Origin: CALEMW01 sp035447065
GTDB lineage: Bacteria; Krumholzibacteriota; Krumholzibacteriia; LZORAL124-64-63
Assembly (NCBI GenBank): GCA_035447065.1
Contig: DAOTGJ010000010.1
Coordinates: forward strand, 1 to 64,000
Length of the DNA: 64,000 nucleotides
Direction of reading: 5' to 3'
In this document: positions 26,540 to 33,030 of the stretch, one piece after another
Position numbering within the stretch: the stretch's first letter is position 1
Layout of the letters: every line of letters begins with the position of its first letter
Program-made: the position numbers and the translations under genes
The notes under the pieces: model-generated
Told to the model about the DNA's origin: nothing
Seen by the model: the letters and a program-made list of their open reading frames with translations, nothing else
Databases searched by the model: none

Positions 26540-27673
26540 TCAGCGGTGCAGGAGGCGCTGGAGCAGGGAGCCCTTCTCCACGTCCTCGGCCACGATGATG
26601 GGCGTCTCGCCCAGGACCTTGCCGTCGGCCGTGGCCACGGCCTTGCCCACCACCTGCCCCGCGGACAGCGGAGCGTCCAGCTTGGCGGGCAGCCGGTGCT
26701 CCAGGCGCACGGCCTCGCTCTGCTCCTTGCGCACGCCCACCTCCAGGGGCGCCGCGTAGAGCAGGGCCACCTCCCGCACGGCGCCGCCCTTGACCGCCAC
26801 GGGATCGGGCAGGGGTTCACGGGCCGTGGGCACCAGCGTCAGCCGCGTGTACTGGGCGAAGCCGCGGGAGAGCAGGCGCGTGGTCTCGCGGCCGCGGGAC
26901 TCGTTGTCCGGCGCGCCCATGACCACGGAGATCAGCCGCACGCCCTTCTGGGTGGCGGCGGCGGTGAGGCAGAAGCCGGCGTCGTCGTGGTAGCCGGTCT
27001 TGATGCCCTCCAGACCCCGGTACTTGCCCACCAGGGGGTTGGGGTTGGTCAGCAGGAAGGCTCCGCCGCGGAACGGCACCTGGTCCATGACCGCCCAGGC
27101 CAGGGCCTCGTCGTGATGGGCCAGCTCGCGGCCCAGCAGGGCCATGTCGTGGGCGGAGGAGAGGTCCGGCTCCTGGCCCCGCGCCGGCGGCAGGCCGTGC
27201 ACGAAATGGAAGCGGGTGTCGTTCATGCCCAGCTCCCGCGCCCGCAGGTTCATGAGCTCCACGAAGGCGTCCGTGCTGCCGGCCAGATGCTCCGCCAAGG
27301 CCACCGCGGCGTCGTTGGCCGAGTGGATGGCCAGGGCCATGAGCAGGTCGTGGACGGAGAACGTCTCGCCCGTGCGCAGGTAGACCTGGGAGCCGCCCAT
27401 GCCGCTGGCGTCGCGCGACACGGTCACCACGTCGTCCATGCCCAGCTCGCCCATGCCGATGTGCTCCAGCACGATGAGCTCGGTCATCATCTTCACCATG
27501 GAGGCCGGCGGCAGCGGCAGGTGCGCGTTGGCGGAGAAGAGGGTGTCGCCGGTGGCGTAGTCCATGACGAAGGCGGACTTGTAGTCGCCGTCCACCTGGT
27601 CGTCGGCGAGGGAGGCGGTGCAGACGATCAAGAGCAGGGCGGCGGCGAGCAGGCGTGGCGCGGATCGGAGCAT
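26540..27673 (-). CDS. D-alanyl-D-alanine carboxypeptidase (PBP5/6, peptidase S11)
   Basis: This 377-aa periplasmic penicillin-binding protein removes the terminal D-Ala of peptidoglycan pentapeptides and so tunes cross-linking. It has a signal peptide (1-23) and the S11 active site: S58-M-V-K61, S118-A-N120 and K225-T-G. The segment after about residue 275 is the PBP5_C beta domain, ending in the amphipathic EKGSLLQRLLHR helix that would anchor it to the inner membrane outer face. It is read away from the TPR lipoprotein gene, and a perfect palindrome lies between the two starts. Confidence 0.93.
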   Translation of the reverse strand: MLRSAPRLLAAALLLIVCTASLADDQVDGDYKSAFVMDYATGDTLFSANAHLPLPPASMVKMMTELIVLEHIGMGELGMDDVVTVSRDASGMGGSQVYLRTGETFSVHDLLMALAIHSANDAAVALAEHLAGSTDAFVELMNLRARELGMNDTRFHFVHGLPPARGQEPDLSSAHDMALLGRELAHHDEALAWAVMDQVPFRGGAFLLTNPNPLVGKYRGLEGIKTGYHDDAGFCLTAAATQKGVRLISVVMGAPDNESRGRETTRLLSRGFAQYTRLTLVPTAREPLPDPVAVKGGAVREVALLYAAPLEVGVRKEQSEAVRLEHRLPAKLDAPLSAGQVVGKAVATADGKVLGETPIIVAEDVEKGSLLQRLLHR

Positions 27674-27720
27674 CGGGCATCCTCACGTGGGCTGGTCATG
27701 GGTGGGAGGGTGGGCCGCAA

Positions 27721-27748
27721 CGTATCGTCCCATCGCCGGAGGTGTCAA
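27721..27748 (-). promoter_or_regulatory. Promoter for the D,D-carboxypeptidase gene
   Basis: On the minus strand TTGACA (plus coordinates 27743-27748) is a full -35 match and GATACG (27721-27726) lies 16 bp away. The transcript would start about 40 bp before the ATG. Confidence 0.55.
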
Positions 27749-27752
27749 GCGC

Positions 27753-27789
27753 ACGCCGCGGCGCCGGCGGTTGACCGGCGCCGCGGCGT
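27753..27789. repeat. Perfect 15-bp palindrome between divergent promoters
   Basis: ACGCCGCGGCGCCGG (27753-27767) is an exact reverse complement of CCGGCGCCGCGGCGT (27775-27789), with a CGGTTGA loop. It covers the -35 and spacer of the rightward promoter and ends five bases from the -35 of the leftward one. There is no T-run, so terminator function is unlikely. Confidence 0.75.
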
Positions 27790-27799
27790 CCTCTAGCTT
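27771..27799 (+). promoter_or_regulatory. Candidate promoter for the TPR lipoprotein gene
   Basis: TTGACC (27771-27776) and TAGCTT (27794-27799) are 17 bp apart. The -35 falls in the loop and arm of the adjacent palindrome. Confidence 0.45.
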
Positions 27800-27827
27800 G
27801 CAATGCAGACCGGAAGGAGAGGTTCCC

Positions 27828-29360
27828 ATGCGCTCGGCCCCCGCACGGCTGCTGCTGGCCGGACTCCTGCTGGCCGTCATCGCCGCCTGCGCCCCCGCGC
27901 CGCCCTCCCGCGCCGTCTGGGACGCGGCCTGGCGCTGGCGCCAGCCCGCGGATTCCCTCTCGACGACCGCCTTCCGCAACCTTCCCGCCTTGGAGCGGGA
28001 TGCCCGGCGCGATCGGGCCAGAGCCCTGCGCCGTGCGGCCGACGCCGCTCCGACCTACGCCGACGCCGCGGCCGCCCTCGTGGGCGCCGCCGGCCTGGAC
28101 CCCGACGACCCCGCGCTCTGGACCCGTCTGGCCGACGCCTGCACCCGCGTGGGCGACCACGACCGCGCCCTGCGCTGCCTGGACGCCGCCGCCGCCGCGT
28201 TGGCCGCCGTGCCGGCCGCGGAGCGCCCGGACCTCGCCCTGGACCTGGTCCTGCGCCGCGCGCTGGTCCACCGCGACCGGGGCGAGTGGTCCCAGGCCCG
28301 CGCCTGGGCCGACACCGCCGCCGCCCGCCAGCCTCAGGAGCCCCGCGTGCTCACGGTGCAGGGCCTGGCCCTGGCCGATCACGGCGACGTGCAGGGGGCG
28401 GTGAACGCGGCGGTGCGCCTGGAGACGGCCCATCCCACGTGGTTCGAGTGGCGCTGGGTGCGCGGCATGGCCTCCCTGACCGCCGGCGACGTCGAGGCGG
28501 CCTACCACTGGCTGCGCGACGCCCGACCGGAGCAGCCCTACAGCGCCCGCTTCTGGCACGATCTGGCCACGGTCTGCGAACGCCTGGAGCTGGAGACCGA
28601 AGCGGACCGCTACTACGGCTACAGCCACGCCGCGCTGGGGCTGCCCCGCGGCACCACGCTCCGCCTCGTGACCGCCGTGCCCGCCCAGGACGGCGACACG
28701 ATGCTGCAGCTGCCCATCTGGTCCGCCCTGGACGGCTGGCCCGCGGCCGGCTCGTCGCTGGGCTGGGCCCTCGCCGCCGCCGACAGCGCCCTGACGGCCG
28801 TCGCACCCGCCCGCCGCGCCTTCTGGACCGACCGGGCCTCCGGCCTGCTCAGCGTGTGCATCCGGCGGGAGCGCGGCGCCCGCCGCGCCCGCGAGCTGCG
28901 CGGCCTGGTCTACGCCGCCGCCGGCGCCGACGACCTGGCCCGCGAGGATCTGCGCCGCGCCCTGACCGAGGCCCCTTCGCCCCGGGACGTGGACCCCCGC
29001 GTGCCCGCGGTGCAGGGCCATCTGCTGCTGAAGGCGGGGCGCTGGCAGCCGGCCGTCACCGTCCTGAGGCGGGCCGTGGAGGTGGAGCCGGCCAACGCGC
29101 AGGCCTGGGCGGACTACGGCCTGTCGCTGCTCATGCTGCGTCGGCTGGAGGCGGGAGAGGAGGCGTTGGGGCGGGCCATGGCCTTGGATCCGGAGCTGCC
29201 GGCGCCTTGGTACAACCGGGGCCTGGCCCGCGTCCACGCCGGTCGTTGGGTGGACGCGGTGGCGGATCTGGAGCGGGCCCTGGAGCTCGCCCCCGGCAAC
29301 GAGGAGATCGATCTCCTGCTCAAGCAGGCGGCCCAGCAGGTGCGGCGGCGGGAGCGTTGA
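27828..29360 (+). CDS. TPR-repeat lipoprotein
   Basis: The 510-aa protein begins with a lipoprotein signal whose lipobox IAAC puts the lipidated cysteine at residue 21. The mature part is almost entirely TPR-like helical pairs (for example LWTRLADACTRVGDHDRALRCLDAA and the closing PWYNRGLARVHAGRWVDAVADLERALELAPGN). It would be attached to a membrane and act as a protein-interaction scaffold; a partner is not evident. The ATG at 27828 has AAGGAGAGG upstream. Its 3' end overlaps the convergent MATE gene by 41 bases. Confidence 0.82.
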   Translation: MRSAPARLLLAGLLLAVIAACAPAPPSRAVWDAAWRWRQPADSLSTTAFRNLPALERDARRDRARALRRAADAAPTYADAAAALVGAAGLDPDDPALWTRLADACTRVGDHDRALRCLDAAAAALAAVPAAERPDLALDLVLRRALVHRDRGEWSQARAWADTAAARQPQEPRVLTVQGLALADHGDVQGAVNAAVRLETAHPTWFEWRWVRGMASLTAGDVEAAYHWLRDARPEQPYSARFWHDLATVCERLELETEADRYYGYSHAALGLPRGTTLRLVTAVPAQDGDTMLQLPIWSALDGWPAAGSSLGWALAAADSALTAVAPARRAFWTDRASGLLSVCIRRERGARRARELRGLVYAAAGADDLAREDLRRALTEAPSPRDVDPRVPAVQGHLLLKAGRWQPAVTVLRRAVEVEPANAQAWADYGLSLLMLRRLEAGEEALGRAMALDPELPAPWYNRGLARVHAGRWVDAVADLERALELAPGNEEIDLLLKQAAQQVRRRER

Positions 29361-30753
29361 CCGCGGCGCCGGCCGTGTAGGCCCGCAGCCGCCACAGCAG
29401 CAGTCCCAGGCAGAGCACGCCGCCCAGGGCGTCGGCCAGGGCCATGCCCGTCCAGCCGCCGTGCAGCCCGCCCCAACGCAGCCCCAGCCACACGCCCAGC
29501 GGCTCCAGCAGCACCCGCATCACGAAGTTGGGCACCATGCCCATCAGGCCGTTGCCCTGGGCGTGGAACCAGAACGACGTGATGTTCACCACGCTCAGCA
29601 TGGGCCGCGCCACGGTCACCCACCGCGCCAGGAAGGCGCCGGCGGCGATCACCGAGGGCTCGTCCGTGAACACGCCCAGCGCCTTCTCCGGAAAGAGGAT
29701 CACCGGCACCGCCAGCACCGCCAGCAGGGTCAAGGCATGGCGCAGGGTCAGCAGCGTGATGCGCCGCACCCGCTGCCGCTTCCCGGCGCCGTGGTTCTGC
29801 CCCACCATGATCATCATGCTCATGGAGATGCCCAGGGTGGGCAGGAACACGAAGCTCAGCAGCCGCGTGCCCGCGCCGAAGGCCGCGATGGCCGCGGTGC
29901 CGTAGGCCGTGAGCATGGAGGTGATCAGGTAGGCCGACACGGGCATGGAGATGTTGGCCACGAAGGCCGGCGCCGACACCGCCGCGAGCCCGCGCAGCAG
30001 CGAGGGGTCCCAGCGCCAGGCGGCGCGGTCGAACCGCACCTTGCGGTTCGGGTTGCGCAGCTCGTTCAGCACCACCAGCCCGGCCAGCAGGAAGCTCGAC
30101 GCCGTGGTGATCGCCGCGCCCGCCACGCCCAGCCGCGGGATCGGCCCCAGGCCGAAGATGAAGACGGGGTCCAGCACCACGTTCAGCCCCAGCGCCACGG
30201 CCATGACCTTGAAGGGGAACATGGTGTCGCCCTCGCCGCGGAACATGGAGTTGACCACCATGGGCACCAGGCCCGCGCCCGCCGCCAGGTAGGCGATGCG
30301 CGTGTAGGTGATCGCCCCCGCGGTCACCGCCGCCTCGGCGCCCATGCGCCGCAGCACCGGCTCCGCCGCGAACCAGCCCAGCGGCGCCAGCACCACCGAC
30401 AGCGCGCCCACGATCAGCAGCACGTGCCACAGCAGGTTGCGCACGTCCTCGTCGCGGTCGGCCCCGGTCAGGCGCGAGGTCAGCGACGTGGCGCCCTGGC
30501 CCAGGGCGCCGCTCACGGAGTGGATCAGGTAGGAGATGGGGAAGGCCAGGGCCACGGCCGCCATGGCCTCGCGGCTGAAGCGCCCCAGGTACAGCATGTC
30601 CACCAGGCCGAACCCCGTCACCAGCAGCATGGCCAGGATCATGGGGATGCTCAGGCCCAGGAGCGTGCGCTCCTCCGGGCCGTCCAGGATGGGGTTGCCG
30701 CCGCCCTCGGGCCGGCGGCCGGCGCGGCGCATGCGTTCCAGGAAGGATGCCAT
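29320..30753 (-). CDS. MATE family multidrug/toxin efflux transporter
   Basis: A 477-aa inner-membrane protein with about twelve transmembrane helices in two homologous halves, coupled to Na+ or H+ gradients. Family marks include PMILAMLLVTGFGLVDMLYLGRF near residues 36-58, GQGATSLTSRLTG, PMVVNSMFRGEGDTMFPFK and the second-half VGQNHGAGKRQRVR. The C-terminus is unusually alanine and proline rich. The start at 30753 lacks a strong Shine-Dalgarno. It lies downstream of rocD on the same strand, but a hairpin separates them. Confidence 0.9.
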   Translation of the reverse strand: MASFLERMRRAGRRPEGGGNPILDGPEERTLLGLSIPMILAMLLVTGFGLVDMLYLGRFSREAMAAVALAFPISYLIHSVSGALGQGATSLTSRLTGADRDEDVRNLLWHVLLIVGALSVVLAPLGWFAAEPVLRRMGAEAAVTAGAITYTRIAYLAAGAGLVPMVVNSMFRGEGDTMFPFKVMAVALGLNVVLDPVFIFGLGPIPRLGVAGAAITTASSFLLAGLVVLNELRNPNRKVRFDRAAWRWDPSLLRGLAAVSAPAFVANISMPVSAYLITSMLTAYGTAAIAAFGAGTRLLSFVFLPTLGISMSMMIMVGQNHGAGKRQRVRRITLLTLRHALTLLAVLAVPVILFPEKALGVFTDEPSVIAAGAFLARWVTVARPMLSVVNITSFWFHAQGNGLMGMVPNFVMRVLLEPLGVWLGLRWGGLHGGWTGMALADALGGVLCLGLLLWRLRAYTAGAAVNAPAAAPAGPPA

Positions 30754-30830
30754 TCACGTCCTCGGTTCGGTTGGAGCAAGGCCCCCAAGGAAACCCTGAC
30801 CCGTCGCGACCGCCAGCGGCGGCAACGGAA

Positions 30831-30859
30831 CGGGCCCGCCCCACGGGGGAGCGGGCCCG
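30831..30859 (-). terminator. Terminator-like hairpin downstream of rocD
   Basis: CGGGCCCGC (30831-30839) and GCGGGCCCG (30851-30859) make a perfect 9-bp stem around an 11-nt loop. No T-run follows, so efficiency is uncertain. Confidence 0.6.
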
Positions 30860-30880
30860 GTCGAGGGTCGCGGCGACGGC

Positions 30881-32080
30881 TCAGCCCAGCGTCTTGAACA
30901 CCTTGGTGATGCGGCGCATGGCCCAGGTCACGTCCTTGCGCTTGATGGTCAGCGGCGGCGCGATGCGGATCACGTTCTCGTGGGTCTCCTTGCAGAGCAA
31001 CCCCTCGGCCATGAGCGCCTCGCAGTACGGACGCGCCGGGCGGTCCAGCACCAGGCCGATCCACAGGCCCACGCCGCGCACCTGCTTGATGCTCTCGGCC
31101 TTCACCTTCTTGAGCTCGGCCATGAAGTGCTCGCCCTGCTTGAGCGAGTTCTCCACCAGCTTCTCCTCCACGATGACCTTGAGCGCCTCGTTGGCCACGG
31201 CGCAGCCCAGGGGGTTGCCGCCGAAGGTGGAGCCGTGGTCGCCGGGGTGGAACACGCCCATGACCTCGTCGTCGGCCAGGAATGCGCTCACGGGGTAGAA
31301 GCCGCCGCTCAGGGCCTTGCCCACGATCAGCCCGTCCGGGCGCACGCCCTCCCACTGGTGGGCGAACATCTTGCCGGTGCGGCCCAGGCCGCTCTGGATC
31401 TCGTCGCAGATCAGCAGCACGTTGGCGGCCTTGCACAGCTCCGCGGCCTTCTTCAGGAAGCCCGCAGGCGGCACGATGATGCCGGCCTCGCCCTGGATGG
31501 GCTCCACCAGGAAGGCGCAGGTGTGGGGCGTGATGGCCTTGGCCAGGGCGTCGGCGTCGCCGAAGGGGATCACCTTGAAGCCCGGGGTGAAGGGCCCGAA
31601 GCCGTCCTGGTACTGGGCGTCGGTGCTGAAGCCCACGATGGTGGTGGTGCGGCCGTGGAAGTTGTCGGCGCAGACGATGATCTCCGCCTTGTCCGCCGGG
31701 ATGCCCTTCACCTTGTAGCCCCACTTGCGGGCCGCCTTCACGGCGGTCTCCACCGCCTCGGCGCCCGAGTTCATGGGCAGCACGCGCTGGTAGCCGGAGA
31801 GCTCGCTGAGGGTCTTGTAGAAGGGGGGGAGCTGGTCGTTGCGGAAGGCGCGGCTGGTCAGGGTCACCTTGGCGGCCTGGCGTCGGAAGACCTTGAGCAG
31901 GCGGGGGTGGCAGTGCCCCTGGTTCACGGCGCTGTAGGCGGCCAGGCAGTCCAGGTAGCGGTTGCCCTCCACGTCCTCCACCCAGATGTCCTCGGCCTTG
32001 CGGATCACCAGGTCCAGCGGATGGTAGTTGTGAGCGCCGTAGGCGTCCTCCATCTGGATGTACTTCGCGGTCTTCTTCAT
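30881..32080 (-). CDS. rocD: Ornithine aminotransferase
   Basis: A 399-aa class III PLP aminotransferase converting L-ornithine and 2-oxoglutarate to glutamate-5-semialdehyde and glutamate, the entry to ornithine/arginine breakdown or proline supply. K255 in DGLIVGKALSGGFYPVSAF is the PLP lysine, LICDEIQSGLGRTGKMFA is the class III signature, and the N-terminal YHPLDLVIRKAEDIWVEDVE and AYSAVNQGHCHPRL stretches distinguish ornithine aminotransferase from acetylornithine enzymes. The ATG at 32080 is placed by GGAGGTGG upstream. No other arginine-catabolism gene is nearby. RocD has been confused with other class III enzymes, but the fit is good. Confidence 0.92.
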   Translation of the reverse strand: MKKTAKYIQMEDAYGAHNYHPLDLVIRKAEDIWVEDVEGNRYLDCLAAYSAVNQGHCHPRLLKVFRRQAAKVTLTSRAFRNDQLPPFYKTLSELSGYQRVLPMNSGAEAVETAVKAARKWGYKVKGIPADKAEIIVCADNFHGRTTTIVGFSTDAQYQDGFGPFTPGFKVIPFGDADALAKAITPHTCAFLVEPIQGEAGIIVPPAGFLKKAAELCKAANVLLICDEIQSGLGRTGKMFAHQWEGVRPDGLIVGKALSGGFYPVSAFLADDEVMGVFHPGDHGSTFGGNPLGCAVANEALKVIVEEKLVENSLKQGEHFMAELKKVKAESIKQVRGVGLWIGLVLDRPARPYCEALMAEGLLCKETHENVIRIAPPLTIKRKDVTWAMRRITKVFKTLG

Positions 32081-32254
32081 CGCTCGCCACCTCCGGGATA
32101 CGCGTTGCGTCGACGCCGGACCCCCGGCGGACCCCGTTGCACGCCGCGGGACCGTCCCGCGGCAGGCCCAAGATAGGCCACGCTCCCATCCCTTCCAAGC
32201 CGATTCGGGGCTCGCAGGCGGCGACGAAAAAAAGTCCGCCGCGCCGCTCATTTT

Positions 32255-32290
32255 TACTTGAAAAACAAAAGTACTTGAATTATTAAAGTA
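32255..32290. promoter_or_regulatory. AT-rich site with repeated TACTTGAA motif
   Basis: In a GC-rich gap, TACTTGAA occurs twice as a direct repeat (32255-32262 and 32272-32279, 17 bp start to start), followed by an inverted AAAGTA at 32285-32290. The rightmost copy sits inside AAGTACTT, a short palindrome. It lies between the divergent rocD and winged-helix genes and could be a regulator-binding or promoter site for either. Confidence 0.45.
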
Positions 32291-32406
32291 GCTGTCCCGC
32301 CGGCAGGGTCATGGACGACCCGGGCGGGGCGGCGGAACGATCGCAGGTTCGATTCGTTTCCCGGGTGAGCCGTGTCCGGATGGATCGCCGGTGAAGGCCG
32401 AGGGCA

Positions 32407-32489
32407 TCCGCGCGAGCGGGACGGGGAGGGATCCCCGACGGCAACCCTGGAGGACCGCAGGTCCGCGGCCGTGACGATCCTCTCGCGGA
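32407..32489 (+). ncRNA. Candidate structured leader of the winged-helix regulator gene
   Basis: The 534-bp gap from 32081 to 32614 contains no convincing gene. Part of it folds well by eye: a closing stem 32407-32416 with 32480-32489 (one mismatch in ten), a hairpin 32423-32427/32432-32436 capped by a GNRA loop GGGA, and a second arm 32438-32442/32468-32472 holding a hairpin 32452-32456/32460-32464. The three arms meet as a junction. The segment includes GGCAACC, which recalls S-box aptamers, but the other S-box conserved parts are absent. Confidence 0.3.
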
Positions 32490-32526
32490 GGTCGTCGACA
32501 GGCTCCGGCCGCGAAACGGATCGCGA

Positions 32527-32558
32527 ACGGGGAGAGGTCCCGGTCGACCTCTCCCCGT
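32527..32558 (+). promoter_or_regulatory. Hairpin just before the regulator gene
   Basis: ACGGGGAGAGGTC (32527-32539) pairs perfectly with GACCTCTCCCCGT (32546-32558) over 13 bp, loop CCGGTC. It stands 42 bp before the ribosome binding site. There is no T-run, so it could be an attenuator or a processing structure. Confidence 0.5.
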
Positions 32559-32614
32559 GACCGTTCCCGCGACGCGTCCGCGCGACGCTCCACCGGCGGC
32601 AAGGAGGCCCCGGC

Positions 32615-32956
32615 GTGCCCCGCGCGAGTCAAGACGGATCCCCGTCCCGCGGGGATTCCCCTCTCGCCAGCCTGCTCCACGGCCGCGTGCGGCTGCTGGT
32701 GCTCTCCCATCTGGTGCGCCACGGCGCCACCAGCTTCTCCGTGCTCCGCGACCGCCTGCAGCTCACCGACGGCACCCTGTCCGTCCACCTCTCCAAGCTG
32801 GAGGAGGCGGGCGTGGTGGAGGTGGTCAAGGGGTTCGAGGGCAAGCGCCCCAAGACGGTGGTGCGCATGACGCGCGGCGGCCGCACCCGCTTCAAGAGCT
32901 ACGTGGAGGAGCTGCGGGCCATCGTGCCGGGGTTGGGGGAGGAGGAGCCCTCCTAG
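32615..32956 (+). CDS. Winged-helix transcriptional regulator (ArsR/MarR-like, PF13601-type)
   Basis: A 113-aa DNA-binding protein. After a polar N-terminus, residues about 16-90 form a winged helix: HGRVRLLVLSHLVRHGATSF, the recognition helix segment LTDGTLSVHLSKLEEAGVVEV, and a wing with KGFEGKRPKTVVRMTRGGRTRF. This is the winged-helix_34 type used by small repressors. No ligand or metal motif is seen. GTG at 32615 is the start, with AAGGAGG seven bases before it. It is preceded by a long leader and ends at a strong bidirectional terminator. The direct repeats at 32255-32290 are a possible own operator. Confidence 0.8.
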   Translation: MPRASQDGSPSRGDSPLASLLHGRVRLLVLSHLVRHGATSFSVLRDRLQLTDGTLSVHLSKLEEAGVVEVVKGFEGKRPKTVVRMTRGGRTRFKSYVEELRAIVPGLGEEEPS

Positions 32957-32972
32957 GAGCGCAAGGCCGGAA

Positions 32973-33008
32973 CGACGACGCCGCGGTCCCGAGGGACCGC
33001 GGCGTCGT
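32973..33008. terminator. Bidirectional terminator, 17-bp stem
   Basis: GACGACGCCGCGGTCCC (32973-32989) and GGGACCGCGGCGTCGTC (32992-33008) are perfectly complementary. It separates the convergent regulator and glgP genes. Confidence 0.85.
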
Positions 33009-33030
33009 CAGGCGGAGCGTCGTGCGGAGG

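Noticed and set aside
32341..32370. GGTTCGATTC segment resembling a tRNA T-arm
   Set aside because: The flanking bases do not form the five-pair T-stem, and no acceptor or anticodon arm lies upstream.
32407..32489. Assignment of the leader as a true SAM-I (S-box) riboswitch
   Set aside because: Only GGCAACC and a GAGGGA-like patch agree. The conserved P2 kink-turn partner and the GGTGCxAAxTCC element are missing.
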